A DNA stretch of 64,000 nt, taken from contig NC_016604.1 of the NCBI RefSeq assembly GCF_000230895.2, forward strand, positions 6,014,001 to 6,078,000, written 5' to 3'. A program made the position numbers and the translations under genes. Every line of letters begins with the position of its first letter. The stretch's first letter is position 1. The notes below the pieces were generated by a model that saw only the letters and a list, made by a program, of their open reading frames with translations, searched no databases and was not told the origin of the DNA. This document shows, piece after piece, positions 16,445-25,715 of the stretch. Origin of the DNA: Mycolicibacterium rhodesiae NBB3 (lineage in GTDB: Bacteria > Actinomycetota > Actinomycetes > Mycobacteriales > Mycobacteriaceae).

Positions 16445-17997
16445 CGACCAACGAGCCCGTGCGCCGGTCCGATGTCGCCGGCGATCCGGCTCCGGGGCTC
16501 TTCACGCTCGTCCTCCATACCCATCTGCCGTGGCTCGCCCATCACGGACGCTGGCCCGTCGGTGAGGAGTGGCTGTATCAATCTTGGGCGGCCGCGTACG
16601 TCCCGCTGATGCGTGTCCTCCGCAGGCTCGCCGCAGAGGACCGCCGCCACCTGGTGACGCTTGGCATGACGCCGGTGGTGACCGCACAACTCGACGACCC
16701 GTACTGCTTGACGGGGATGCACCACTGGCTCGCCAACTGGGGCCTGCGCGCCCTCGAGGCGACGACACTCGGTGATCCGCTGCGGCAGTTCGGTATTCGA
16801 GAGCGAGCAGAGGCCGACCGCGCGCTAGACGACTTCTCGACGCTGTGGGCCCATGGCGGAAGTCCGCTGCTGCGTGAACTGATCGACGCCGAGGCCATCG
16901 AATTGCTCGGCGGACCGCTGTCGCATCCGTTTCAACCGCTGCTGAACCCGCGCCTGCGCGAGTTCGCCCTGCGCGAGGGGCTCGCCGACGCTGCGCAGCG
17001 GTTTGCGCACACACCCACCGGCATCTGGGCCCCGGAATGCGCGTATGCACCGGGAATGGAAATCGACTATGCCGCAGCGGGTGTCGGCCACTTCATGGTC
17101 GACGGTCCCTCGCTGCACGGGGATACCGCGCTGGGACGCCCGGTCGGATCCTCGGACGTTGTCGCGTTCGGTCGCGACCTCCAGGTCAGCTACCGGGTGT
17201 GGTCACCGAAGTCCGGCTATCCCGGGCATGCCGCCTACCGCGACTTCCACACCTATGACCACACAACGGGTCTCAAGCCGGCCAGGGTCACGGGGCGCAA
17301 CGTCGCCTCGGACGCCAAGGCGCCATACGATCCGGCACGCGCCGACGGTGCGATCGACGGTCACGTCACCGATTTCGTCAATGTGGTGCGTCAACGCCTC
17401 GTCGACGAGAGCGAACGGATCGGCAGGCCCGCCCATGTGATCGCGGCCTTCGACACCGAACTGTTCGGCCATTGGTGGTACGAGGGTCCGGTATGGCTGG
17501 AGCGGGTCCTGCGCGCGCTCCCCGAGGCCGGCGTGCGAGTCGGCACGCTGTCCGACGCGATCGCCGACGGCTTCGTCGGTTCCCCCGTCGAATTACCGCC
17601 CAGCTCTTGGGGTTCCGGTAAGGACTGGCAGGTGTGGGCCGGAGAGCAGGTGGCCGACCTGGTTCAGTTGAACAGCGAGGTCGTCGACACCGCACTGACG
17701 ACGGTGGACAAGGCGCTCGCCGAGGCGGATAGCGCACCGGCCCGAAGTTTCGTGGCCGACCAGATCCTGCGCGAGACGCTTCTGACGGTGTCCAGCGACT
17801 GGCCGTTCATGGTCAGCAAGGATTCGGCCGCGGACTACGCGCGCTATCGCGCACATCTGCACGCCCATGCCACTCGCGAGATCGCTGGGGCGATGGCCTC
17901 CGGCCGCCACGAGCACGCGCAGCGTCTCGCTGCCGGCTGGAACCGTGCCGACGGCCTGTTCGGCGCACTCGACGCACGAAGGCTTCCCCGCCCGTGA
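16441..17997 (+). CDS. GH57 family glucan branching enzyme (Rv3031 homologue)
   Basis: A 518-aa glycoside hydrolase family 57 protein. It has the N-terminal LFTLVLHTHLPWLAHHGRWPVGEEWLYQ block, the nucleophile glutamate in GIWAPECAYAPG, and the acid/base aspartate in AAFDTELFGHWW. The C-terminal helical domain contains SSDWPFMVSKDSAADYAR. It should introduce alpha-1,6 branches into an alpha-1,4-glucan for methylglucose lipopolysaccharide. The GTG start overlaps the methyltransferase stop; the glucosyltransferase gene follows after 49 bp. The extended frame upstream of 16441 is an antisense-free shadow of the methyltransferase gene and is ignored. Confidence 0.92.
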   Translation: MTTNEPVRRSDVAGDPAPGLFTLVLHTHLPWLAHHGRWPVGEEWLYQSWAAAYVPLMRVLRRLAAEDRRHLVTLGMTPVVTAQLDDPYCLTGMHHWLANWGLRALEATTLGDPLRQFGIRERAEADRALDDFSTLWAHGGSPLLRELIDAEAIELLGGPLSHPFQPLLNPRLREFALREGLADAAQRFAHTPTGIWAPECAYAPGMEIDYAAAGVGHFMVDGPSLHGDTALGRPVGSSDVVAFGRDLQVSYRVWSPKSGYPGHAAYRDFHTYDHTTGLKPARVTGRNVASDAKAPYDPARADGAIDGHVTDFVNVVRQRLVDESERIGRPAHVIAAFDTELFGHWWYEGPVWLERVLRALPEAGVRVGTLSDAIADGFVGSPVELPPSSWGSGKDWQVWAGEQVADLVQLNSEVVDTALTTVDKALAEADSAPARSFVADQILRETLLTVSSDWPFMVSKDSAADYARYRAHLHAHATREIAGAMASGRHEHAQRLAAGWNRADGLFGALDARRLPRP

Positions 17998-18046
17998 ACC
18001 CCACTCTTCGCGACCGCGCGTGTTCCCCGCGGACGGTGGGCTCCCA

Positions 18047-19288
18047 ATGAAGATCTTGATGGTCTCATGGGAGTACCCGCCCGTGGTGATCGGCGGCCTC
18101 GGCCGCCATGTCCATCACCTCGCCACAGCGCTCGCCGCGGCGGGCCATGAGGTCGTGGTGCTCAGCCGCCGACCGACCGGCACGGACCCCAGTACGCATC
18201 CGTCGACCGACGAGATCGCCGACGGCGTAAGGGTGGTCGCCGCCGCCCAGGATCCCCATGAATTCGACTTCGGCACCGACATGATGGCGTGGACGCTCGC
18301 GATGGGCCATTCGATGGTCCGGGCGGGCCTCGGGATCAGGGGGCGCCGCAACAAGCCATGGCGACCCGACGTCGTCCACGCCCATGACTGGCTGGTCGCC
18401 CATCCCGCGATCACCCTCGCTGAACACTTCGATGCGCCGCTCGTTTCCACCATTCATGCGACCGAGGCCGGACGCCACTCAGGATGGGTATCGGGACGTA
18501 TCAGTCGGCAGGTACACGCGGTGGAGTCCTGGCTGGTGCACGAATCCGATTCGCTCATCACGTGTTCGGCCTCGATGAGCGACGAGATCGTCGAACTGTT
18601 CGGGCCCGGTCTCGCCGAGACGCGGGTCATCCGCAACGGAATCGAATCGGCGCGGTGGCCCTTCGCGAAGCGGCGACCGCGCCAAGGCCCCGCCCATCTG
18701 GTGTTTCTCGGCCGGCTCGAATACGAGAAGGGTGTCCACGACCTCATCGCGGCGCTCCCCCGCATTCGCCGCACACATCCGGGCACGACGTTGACCATTG
18801 CCGGTACCGGCACCCAGCAGCAGTGGCTCGTTCAGCAGACGCGAAAGCACAAGGTACTCAAGGCCACAACGTTCGTCGGCCACCTCGACCACGAACAGCT
18901 CGTGACACTACTTCACACCGCCGACGCCGCCGTGCTGCCCAGCCACTACGAACCCTTCGGCATCGTGGGCCTCGAGGCGGCCGCGACCGGCATCCCCCTG
19001 GTGACCTCCAATGTCGGCGGGCTGGGTGAAGCGGTGATCGACGGCCGCACCGGCGTTTCGTTTGCCCCGCGTGACGTCGCAGGCATCGCTACCGCCGTAC
19101 GGCGAATTCTCGACGATCCCGAGCGTGCGCAGAGCATGGCGATCGCCGCACGGGAGCGACTCACGTCGGCGTTCGACTGGCACACCGTCGCCGATGAGAC
19201 CGCGCAGGTGTACGTCGCCGCCAAACGCGGTGAGCGCGAACCGCATCGGCGCCGCACCATCGTCGAGCACGCACTGCCCGACCGCTGA
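18047..19288 (+). CDS. Alpha-1,4-glucosyltransferase, GT4/GT5-like (Rv3032 homologue)
   Basis: A 413-aa GT-B glycosyltransferase. The N-terminal domain opens MKILMVSWEYPPVVIGGLGRHV, the acceptor-loop motif of glycogen-synthase-like enzymes. The C-terminal nucleotide-sugar domain contains VFLGRLEYEKGVHDLI and the ESX7E-type loop PSHYEPFGIVGLEAAATG. It elongates the alpha-1,4-glucan chain of methylglucose lipopolysaccharide and probably contributes to capsular glucan and glycogen. The length (414 aa in M. tuberculosis as I recall) agrees. It is the third gene of the cluster, ending one base before the convergent esterase gene. Confidence 0.93.
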   Translation: MKILMVSWEYPPVVIGGLGRHVHHLATALAAAGHEVVVLSRRPTGTDPSTHPSTDEIADGVRVVAAAQDPHEFDFGTDMMAWTLAMGHSMVRAGLGIRGRRNKPWRPDVVHAHDWLVAHPAITLAEHFDAPLVSTIHATEAGRHSGWVSGRISRQVHAVESWLVHESDSLITCSASMSDEIVELFGPGLAETRVIRNGIESARWPFAKRRPRQGPAHLVFLGRLEYEKGVHDLIAALPRIRRTHPGTTLTIAGTGTQQQWLVQQTRKHKVLKATTFVGHLDHEQLVTLLHTADAAVLPSHYEPFGIVGLEAAATGIPLVTSNVGGLGEAVIDGRTGVSFAPRDVAGIATAVRRILDDPERAQSMAIAARERLTSAFDWHTVADETAQVYVAAKRGEREPHRRRTIVEHALPDR

Positions 19289-19289
19289 C

Positions 19290-20699
19290 TCACCGCACCG
19301 CGTCGAGCCTGAACTTCTCGGCACCCAGACCGGGCACGCCGTCATGGGCAAAGCGGGTCCACAGCCGGCGTATCTGAATGGCGAGCCGGTGATCAAGCGG
19401 GTCGGGATGCGGACCCAGCATCGGCGCGCTCGACCACGCGCCAGGAGTGCCGAGCAGCAAGGGCAGATCCATGCAGTGACAGGCGCCCAGCGGGGCGTCT
19501 CGGGGCGACCAGTCGAGCCGGTACGTAGACGCCCTACCCCCGTCTGCGCGCCAACTGCGGGCGAGCCGTTCCGCAGGCCCGCTGAAGACTCGACGCGTCA
19601 TCGCTGCGGCTGCGGTGCGCGCACCCACCTTGCCGACTGGCCCCAGCGCACGCAGCCGCGACGCATTCTGATTCAGTTCGACGAACGGCGCGGCATCGAG
19701 CTTGGTGGAGCCGACAAACAGGTCGACCGACCTTGCCACGTGCGCGATCCGGGCGGTCACCTCATGGGCCGCCGGAAGCGGATCGACACCCAGGATCGGC
19801 GCGTAGGACAACCCGCTGATCGCGCCGAATCGTCGCGCCGCAATCAGGGACCTGGTCTGCGCGAGGTGCAGTCGCTCGACGTCTGCTGCGAAAGGGTCTG
19901 TGTCGCTCAGTGATTCCGCTGCAGCGGCCCGCATCGCCGTTCTCATCGCATCGCGGCCGTCTCGCATCCCGAGCGGCGCACTCTGGATGATCGCGCGCGA
20001 GTAGATGCCGTCAGCTGCTTCCGACAGCATCAACGAGTACACCGAGTCCCCACCCGCGGACTGCCCGAACAACGTGACGCGCTGCGGGTCACCACCGAAC
20101 GCGGCGATGTTGTCGTGCACCCAGCGCAGCGCCAAGAGTTGATCGCGCAGGCCGAGATTGTCCTCATCCACGCCCAGCGGTGTGCAGTAGCCGAAGATGC
20201 CGAGCCGGTAGCTGACCGTGACCACCACAACGCGGCCCTCCGTGACGAGGGCATCGGGGTCGTAGTTCGGGGACTCACCGCCACCGGAGACGTAGGCCCC
20301 GCCGTGGAACCAGACCATCACCGGCAACCCGTCGGCGCCGCTTGGCGCGGTGACACTGAGGACTTGGCAGTCCTCGCTTCGCTGGAGGCCGTCGGTGACG
20401 GGTCCGGTCACGAACGCCAGCCGCGACGGCAGTTGCGGACACACGGGTCCACGCCGGATCAGCGCCCGGGGCTCCGCCCACGGCGCGGGCGGTGTCGGCG
20501 AGGCGAACCTGTCCGCGCTGCCGTAGGGCACACCACGTGCCCGCATGAGCACGCCGTCGTCGATGACCAGGGCAGGGCCGGTCGAGAGGTCGACGCGCCG
20601 GGTGGCGTCGCCCGCCTCCGTCAGCGGGCGGCTTTCTTGCGTTCGATATCGGCCAGCGCCGCGGCGAGCTCGGCACGTTGGGCCGCCGACGTCTCCCAT
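19290..20699 (-). CDS. Carboxylesterase type B
   Basis: An alpha/beta hydrolase of up to 469 aa. The catalytic serine is in TLFGQSAGGDSVYSLML, the oxyanion HGGAYVSGGG precedes it, and the probable histidine is in GACHCMDLPLLLGT. NLGLRDQLLALRWVHDNIAAFGGDP is the family hallmark. The start is unclear. The ATG at 20699 overlaps the upstream acetyltransferase gene by 79 bp, but the only other starts (GTG 20552 and the nearby ATG) would delete the first conserved strand. It hydrolyses short-chain esters; no signal peptide is seen, so it is probably cytosolic. It converges on the glucosyltransferase gene. Confidence 0.85.
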   Translation of the reverse strand: MGDVGGPTCRARRGAGRYRTQESRPLTEAGDATRRVDLSTGPALVIDDGVLMRARGVPYGSADRFASPTPPAPWAEPRALIRRGPVCPQLPSRLAFVTGPVTDGLQRSEDCQVLSVTAPSGADGLPVMVWFHGGAYVSGGGESPNYDPDALVTEGRVVVVTVSYRLGIFGYCTPLGVDEDNLGLRDQLLALRWVHDNIAAFGGDPQRVTLFGQSAGGDSVYSLMLSEAADGIYSRAIIQSAPLGMRDGRDAMRTAMRAAAAESLSDTDPFAADVERLHLAQTRSLIAARRFGAISGLSYAPILGVDPLPAAHEVTARIAHVARSVDLFVGSTKLDAAPFVELNQNASRLRALGPVGKVGARTAAAAMTRRVFSGPAERLARSWRADGGRASTYRLDWSPRDAPLGACHCMDLPLLLGTPGAWSSAPMLGPHPDPLDHRLAIQIRRLWTRFAHDGVPGLGAEKFRLDAVR

Positions 20700-21358
20700 G
20701 ACAGCTTGCGGTTCTTGACGATCTTCGCCGGTGCGCCGACTGCAATGGAGAAGTCCGGGATCTCACCTTTGACCACCGCGTGCGACCCCAGGACGCACCC
20801 GCGGCCGATCATCGTGTTGCGCAGAATCGTCACCTTGGTCGCGATCCACGTGTCCGGCCCGATCCGCACCGGACCCTTGACGATGCCCTGGTCTTTGATG
20901 GGCAGCTCGATGCTGTCCATCCGATGATCGAAGTCGCAGACATAGACCCAGTCGGCCATCAGGACGGAGTCGCCGAGTTCGATATCGAGATAGGTGTTGA
21001 TGACGTTGTCCCTGCCGAGGACGACCTTGTCGCCGAAGCGCAGTGAGCCCTCGTGGCAGCGGATCGTGTTCTTGTCACCGATGTGCACCCAGCGGCCGAT
21101 CTCCATCGTGGACAGCTCGGGGGTCGCCTGGATCTCCACGCCTTTACCGAGGAACACCATGCCGCGGGTGATGATGTGCGGGTTGGTGAGCTTGAACTTC
21201 AGCAGCCGCCAGTAACGCACGAGGTACCACGGGGTGTAGGCCTTGTTGGCGATCACCCACTTCAGCGAGGCCATGGTGAGGAACTTGGCTTGGCGCGGGT
21301 CGCGCAGCCGCGAACCCCGCCACCGCTTGTGCAGCGGTGCGCCCCACATCGTCGTCAT
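20621..21358 (-). CDS. Left-handed beta-helix acyltransferase (Maa/LacA type, Rv3034c homologue)
   Basis: A 245-aa hexapeptide-repeat transferase. Repeats of the type IxIGxxxxI are seen across residues about 90-205 (MEIGRWVHIGDKNTI, LGRDNVINTYLDIELGDSVLMADWVYV, VRIGPDTWIATKVTIL, IGRGCVLGSHAVV), with the final GAPAKIVKNR typical of acetyltransferases. The likely reaction is O-acetylation of a sugar or lipid. The ATG at 21358 is chosen since the upstream part is non-conserved and reaches into the divergent promoter region. A C-terminal Ala/Glu/Arg helix follows. Probably co-transcribed with the esterase downstream. Confidence 0.85.
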   Translation of the reverse strand: MTTMWGAPLHKRWRGSRLRDPRQAKFLTMASLKWVIANKAYTPWYLVRYWRLLKFKLTNPHIITRGMVFLGKGVEIQATPELSTMEIGRWVHIGDKNTIRCHEGSLRFGDKVVLGRDNVINTYLDIELGDSVLMADWVYVCDFDHRMDSIELPIKDQGIVKGPVRIGPDTWIATKVTILRNTMIGRGCVLGSHAVVKGEIPDFSIAVGAPAKIVKNRKLSWETSAAQRAELAAALADIERKKAAR

Positions 21359-21451
21359 GGCCGGAAAGCCTACGCGAGACCCGCACTGCAAAACGGTTAC
21401 CCTCACGTGGGCTCGCACAACACGCGGGCAGATCACGACAGAAAGGGCGCA

Positions 21452-22738
21452 GTGTTCCGGCGATCGATGGTGCTGGTGTCAACAGCGCTGATCACGGCCT
21501 TTGTGGCCGGTTGTCAGAACACCGACTCGTGGGTCGAGGCGCAAGCGGCCTCGGGCTGGCCTGCGCAGTACGGCGACGCCCGCAACAGCAGCTACCAGTC
21601 GACGGCGGGAGCCGACGCGCTCCGGCTGGAGTGGACCCGCTCGGTCAAGGGCGATCTCGCCGCAGCGGTCGCATTGGGATCCGGCAGCTACCTGGCCGTC
21701 AACGCGCAGACCCCTGCGGGCTGTTCGCTGATGGTCTGGGAGACCGACAACCGCGCCCGGCAACGCTGGTGCACCCGGCTGGTGCAGGGCGGCGACACCT
21801 CCAGTCCTCTGTGGGATGGCGTCGACAACCTCTACGTGGGTCAGCCCGGCGCGATGATCTCGTTTCCACCCACACAGTGGATCCGTTGGCGTCAGCCGGT
21901 CATCGGGATGCCGACCACACCGCGGATCCTGAACGCGGGACACCTGCTCGTGGTGACACACCTGGGTCAGGTCCTCGTGTTCGACGCCCACAAGGGGATC
22001 GTCGACGGCGCTCCGCTGGATCTGGTCGCGGGCGTCGACCCGAAGGATTCCGAGCGCGGCCTCGCCGACTGCAGGTCCGCCCGTGCGGGCTGTCCGGTCG
22101 CCGCGGCGCCCGCCTTCGCCGAGCAGACCGGGGTGATTGTGCTCAGCCTGTGGGAGCCGGAGGCCGAGGCTCCCGTTCTCGTCGGGCTGCGGTACCGCCC
22201 GGGTCAAAATCCGGTCCTCAGCCAAGAATGGACGAGCGACGCCGTCGGCGGTGGGCCACTGGCCAGTCCCGCGCTGTCCTCGGACGGATCGACCGCGTAT
22301 GTCAATGGACGCGACGAGCGCCTGTGGGCGATCAACACCGCCGACGGCAAGCCGAAATGGTCGATCGCCCTTGACTATTTGGCGCAGACGCCGCCGTCGG
22401 TGTCGCCAGACGGGTTGATCATCGCCGGCGGCGGCCCTGGCGCCAAGCTGGTCGGCATCAAGGACGCCGGCGACAACGGCGAGGTCAAGTGGACGCGCGA
22501 CGAAGTCGTGCCGTTGACTACCTCGAGTCAGTCCGGCGCCGACGTGGCATACACCGTCGCGCGCGACGGAGAGGACGGTCAGGCGTTGATCGTGTTCGAT
22601 CCGGCCGACGGCCGGACACTCAACTCGTATCCGCTGCCCAACGCAGGGGGCTGGCCCGTCGGCGTTTCCGTCGGGCACGACCGCCGCGTCGTCACCGCGA
22701 CGAGCGAGGGCCGCGTCTATGGATTCGCGCCCGCTTAA
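21452..22738 (+). CDS. PQQ-like beta-propeller lipoprotein (Rv3035 homologue)
   Basis: A 428-aa exported protein. The signal peptide ends ITAFVAGC, with the lipid-modified cysteine at residue 21. The mature protein is a WD/PQQ-like propeller with repeated strands such as SSPLWDGVDNLYVG, STAYVNGRDERLWAINTADG and LIVFDPADGRTL. The GTG start at 21452 is supported by AAAGG upstream and gives a complete signal peptide. It probably sits at the membrane surface as a scaffold; no enzyme is implied. The stop codon TAA shares the palindrome TTAA (22735-22738) with the convergent TB22.2-like gene. Confidence 0.85.
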   Translation: MFRRSMVLVSTALITAFVAGCQNTDSWVEAQAASGWPAQYGDARNSSYQSTAGADALRLEWTRSVKGDLAAAVALGSGSYLAVNAQTPAGCSLMVWETDNRARQRWCTRLVQGGDTSSPLWDGVDNLYVGQPGAMISFPPTQWIRWRQPVIGMPTTPRILNAGHLLVVTHLGQVLVFDAHKGIVDGAPLDLVAGVDPKDSERGLADCRSARAGCPVAAAPAFAEQTGVIVLSLWEPEAEAPVLVGLRYRPGQNPVLSQEWTSDAVGGGPLASPALSSDGSTAYVNGRDERLWAINTADGKPKWSIALDYLAQTPPSVSPDGLIIAGGGPGAKLVGIKDAGDNGEVKWTRDEVVPLTTSSQSGADVAYTVARDGEDGQALIVFDPADGRTLNSYPLPNAGGWPVGVSVGHDRRVVTATSEGRVYGFAPA

Positions 22739-23439
22739 AGCGCGAGCATCGGGGCGACGAGTGCGCGCGGCACCGAGGCCTGCACCGGCCCAGCCGACTC
22801 TGCGAACATCTGCCCCTGGCTGAAGAAGAAGAGCAGCGTGTCATCGGTCAGAGCGAAGTTCTGGTAGTTGGCCGGATCCAGCCCCGCGGTCGACGGGATC
22901 GCGTCGATCAGCCCCTGCTGTTCTGTGAGGTAGCGATTGACTGCGGGATAGATCACGTCGAGCGGTTTGGTGCCCGGCTTGAACAGGGTGCCGAAGGTGA
23001 TCGGCGCGTTCGTGGCCAAGTTCCAGTTGAACGCCTGGTAGTACGTCTGCGGGTGAGCGCCGCCGACGTTCTGGTAGGTCGTGAACACCACGCTGCGGGT
23101 GCCGGTTCCCGGCAGCAATGAGCCCGAGCGGTAGCCGACCCCGTCGGCGTCCAGCTCGTAGGGCAGGTTGTAGGCGTCCGGATCCTCGGCGACGTTGACG
23201 AATCCGTCGCGCGACTGGGTGAGGTATTCGACCAACGACTGCTGATCGGGATAGTCGTTCGGGAAGCTCATATCGACGGTGTACGTCGGATTCTGTATCT
23301 GCACGCGGCAAATCTGGTCAGGTCCGACGACGCCCCGCAGATCCGCGCAGCCGGACTGCGCCGAAGCCACCGGACTGCCGACCGAAACGGCAACAGCACA
23401 GGCACCCAAAAGGGCAGCCGCCGACCTGAAAATGTGCAT
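22735..23439 (-). CDS. Secreted DUF3298/RsiV-like antigen (TB22.2/Rv3036c homologue)
   Basis: A 234-aa exported protein with a Sec signal peptide (FRSAAALLGACAVAVSVGSPVASA). The mature part has a conserved YTVDMSFPNDYPDQQSLVEYL block, TYYQAFNWNLATNAPITFGTLFKPG and the C-terminal ALTDDTLLFFFSQGQM, the pattern of DUF3298 domains as in anti-sigma RsiV ectodomains. ATG at 23439 is chosen because GAGG lies nine bases upstream and the signal peptide starts there. It is secreted or cell-wall associated; the function is unknown. It overlaps the convergent propeller-lipoprotein gene by four bases. Confidence 0.85.
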   Translation of the reverse strand: MHIFRSAAALLGACAVAVSVGSPVASAQSGCADLRGVVGPDQICRVQIQNPTYTVDMSFPNDYPDQQSLVEYLTQSRDGFVNVAEDPDAYNLPYELDADGVGYRSGSLLPGTGTRSVVFTTYQNVGGAHPQTYYQAFNWNLATNAPITFGTLFKPGTKPLDVIYPAVNRYLTEQQGLIDAIPSTAGLDPANYQNFALTDDTLLFFFSQGQMFAESAGPVQASVPRALVAPMLAL

Positions 23440-23524
23440 CTGGGACGTCCTCGCAGTAGGCACCGGCTCCGCCGCCGATGCATCACTGCCAGGGTACGTG
23501 GCTTTTCACCTGGGCCGCGGAAAC

Positions 23525-24727
23525 TCAGCGTGACGGACGGCAGATGAATGCCGTTGTCCGGCTTGCGGCTCCGACGCCGAGCCGGGTGATGACGACCGAA
23601 ACCATCTGCGATCCACGCAGCCGAAGCCGGTGCCGCAGTACATCGGGATCGACATCGACACCGCGAACAAGGATTTCTACCGCACCGGTGTCACGACGCG
23701 AAAGCGCCTGTCGCAGTCGGCGTTCGCTGTACGCCAACTCCTCGAGAACCTCGAAGCCGCGCACTCCGGTCGGCAGTTGCTCGCCCGACAGATAGGCGAT
23801 ATCGGGGTCGAGTTGCCACAGACCGTGTCGCGCCGCGTAGTGACGCACCAATCCCGCGCGCACGACTGCCCCGTCGGGATCGACGATCCATCGACCCGCC
23901 GGGGCAACACCGCAGTCGTCGGGTTCGGCGTCGGTGATCTCCTCCCCCGCGTCGAGCATGCTGGCCCGCCGGGTCACACCGGGCGCAGCGAGCCCCGACG
24001 ACCACAGGCAGGCCTCGCGCACACCGCCGGCGGTAGACGTCACTTCGATCTCGCCGGCGAAACCCAACTGCGCCAACCCGTCGAAATCGATTCCCGGCGC
24101 GCACTTTACGGCGATGTCCCGCCCGCGGTACACGTCGAGCAGGGCGTCGAGCCCGGGGGTGTAATCCCGTGGGTCGAATCGGCGTCGTCCGCGGCTGCGG
24201 CGCGCGGGGTCGAGCAGGACGACGGCGGAACCGGTGATGGGTCGCAGCGCGTCGGCGCGGCACAGGTCCACATCGGCGACGTTGTGCCGCGCCATCGCCA
24301 ACCTGACCGGATCTAGGTCGCTGCCGACGAGGGCGGCTGCCGAGTGTCGAAGGGCGGCAAGCTCGGTGCCGATCGAACAGGTGGCGTCGTGGACGACAGC
24401 GCCCGCCAGGCGCCGGGCTCGGTGGTTGGCGACCGACTGGGTCGTAGCCTGTTGTAGGGCCTCGTCGGTGAACAGCCAGTCCGCGGGATCGCCGACCTTC
24501 GCCGCGGCCTTGCGCCGCAACACCGTCGTCTCCACCAAGACCGCGGACCACTCGCCGAAACGCGCACGCGCCGAAGCGATGTCGGCAATCAACGTGGCGG
24601 GCGTGAGCCGCAAGTCAGCGACTTCGCGCAACGCCTGCCTCCCGGCGTCGCTGCGTAGATAGGCGACGTCGTCGAGCCGGAAATCTACGACGGCTTGACC
24701 CCGGTCACCATCACGTTGTAGAACCAC
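23525..24727 (-). CDS. Class I methyltransferase with THUMP-like C-terminal domain (Rv3037c homologue)
   Basis: A protein of about 400 aa. The N-terminal helical part (DVAYLRSDAGRQALREVADL) is followed by a methyltransferase fold with VVHDATCSIGTELAALRHSAA, LVGSDLDPVRLAMARHN and the catalytic-type loop VVLLDPARRSRGRRRF. The C-terminal third (DPDVLRHRLRLRG) resembles a THUMP-like domain, suggesting an RNA substrate; this is inference. The GTG start at 24727 lies inside the end of the upstream methyltransferase gene (43-nt overlap) and lacks a well-spaced ribosome site, so the start is uncertain. It is the last gene of the minus-strand operon that begins at 28846. Confidence 0.8.
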   Translation of the reverse strand: MVLQRDGDRGQAVVDFRLDDVAYLRSDAGRQALREVADLRLTPATLIADIASARARFGEWSAVLVETTVLRRKAAAKVGDPADWLFTDEALQQATTQSVANHRARRLAGAVVHDATCSIGTELAALRHSAAALVGSDLDPVRLAMARHNVADVDLCRADALRPITGSAVVLLDPARRSRGRRRFDPRDYTPGLDALLDVYRGRDIAVKCAPGIDFDGLAQLGFAGEIEVTSTAGGVREACLWSSGLAAPGVTRRASMLDAGEEITDAEPDDCGVAPAGRWIVDPDGAVVRAGLVRHYAARHGLWQLDPDIAYLSGEQLPTGVRGFEVLEELAYSERRLRQALSRRDTGAVEILVRGVDVDPDVLRHRLRLRGSQMVSVVITRLGVGAASRTTAFICRPSR

Positions 24728-25704
24728 CCCTTCGGGACGACTCGACGCCACAGGTTGTGATCGACCCAGCTGAGTGCGATCCAGCTGTTGAATGCGAACT
24801 TCGCGTAACCCCAACCCAACCGGCCCGGCGGCACCGCGGCTTCAAGGGTGCGCAGCGGCCAGCCGAGCATTGCGGCGGTGAACTCCGTCGTCGAGGTCGA
24901 AACGTCCACGGCGCCTGCACTTTCGGCCATCCGCTCCAAGTCACCGGGGGAAAACGTGTGCAGGTCGACGATCGCTTCCAGGGCCGCGGCGCGCGACGAC
25001 TCGTCGAGTTCGGCCTGCGGCCGGCGCCAGCTGGACAGCCCCGGCAGCTTCGTCAGGTTCGTCACCGTTCGCCACGTCAATGTCGACAACGGGCGCGCGT
25101 AGTTCTCGCCTGCGTTGCTCGGTTCGCCCGCGAAGATGAATCTGCCGCCGGGCTTGAGCACTCGCACGACCTCCCGCAGCGACAGCTCGACGTCGGGGAT
25201 GTGATGCAAGACCGCGTGACCTACGACGAGGTCGAAGGTGTCGTCGTCGTAGGGGATGCCTTCGGCGTCGGCGACCCGTCCGTCGATTTCCAGCCCGAGG
25301 TTCTGGCCATTGCGGGTGGCGACCTTGACCATGCCAGGGGATAGATCGGTCACCGAGCCGCGACGGGCCACACCGGCCTGGATCAGGTTGAGGAGAAAAA
25401 ATCCGCTACCGCAGCCCAGCTCGAGCGCGCGGTCGTAGGGCAGGTTGCGTAGCTCCTCTTCCGGAACCGTCGCATCGAACAAGTCGCGCGCGTAGTCGAC
25501 ACATCGCTTGTCGTAGGAGATCGACCATTTGTCGTCGTACGACTCGGCCTCCCAGTCGTGGTACAGGACCTGGGCGAGTTTGGAGTCGTGGCGGGCCGCC
25601 TCCACCTGTTCCGCGGTGGCGTGCGGATTGGGGGCCGGAGCCGCCCCGGCGGCGACTGGGGGCACCTCCCGCTCGCGGGGGACAGATTCGCGATCAAGAC
25701 TCAT
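24685..25704 (-). CDS. SAM-dependent methyltransferase (Rv3038c homologue)
   Basis: A 339-aa class I methyltransferase. Motif I is LELGCGSGFFLLNL, motif II VTDLSPGMVKVATRNG, the acidic loop is EGIPYDDDTFDLVVGHAVLHH, and motif III is VLKPGGRFIFAGEP. The N-terminal region contains a YHDWEAESYDDKW block, and the C-terminus is hydrophobic (FAFNSWIALSWVDHNLW), suggesting a membrane or lipid substrate. Its first codons run through a copy of the dispersed repeat (25656-25685). It sits 11 bp after the EchA17-like gene and overlaps the next methyltransferase. Start is ATG at 25704. Confidence 0.85.
   Translation of the reverse strand: MSLDRESVPREREVPPVAAGAAPAPNPHATAEQVEAARHDSKLAQVLYHDWEAESYDDKWSISYDKRCVDYARDLFDATVPEEELRNLPYDRALELGCGSGFFLLNLIQAGVARRGSVTDLSPGMVKVATRNGQNLGLEIDGRVADAEGIPYDDDTFDLVVGHAVLHHIPDVELSLREVVRVLKPGGRFIFAGEPSNAGENYARPLSTLTWRTVTNLTKLPGLSSWRRPQAELDESSRAAALEAIVDLHTFSPGDLERMAESAGAVDVSTSTTEFTAAMLGWPLRTLEAAVPPGRLGWGYAKFAFNSWIALSWVDHNLWRRVVPKGWFYNVMVTGVKPS
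25656..25685 (+). repeat. Dispersed GC-rich repeat, copy 2 (short form, inside a methyltransferase gene)
   Basis: The plus strand reads CTGGGGGCACCTCCCGCTCG followed by CGGGGGACAG. It matches the core of the copies at 9737 and 31648 but lacks the left end and the GAAGGGCA segment. It is antisense to the gene and encodes about ten residues of its N-terminus. Confidence 0.6.
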
Positions 25705-25715
25705 AACAGGGCAGC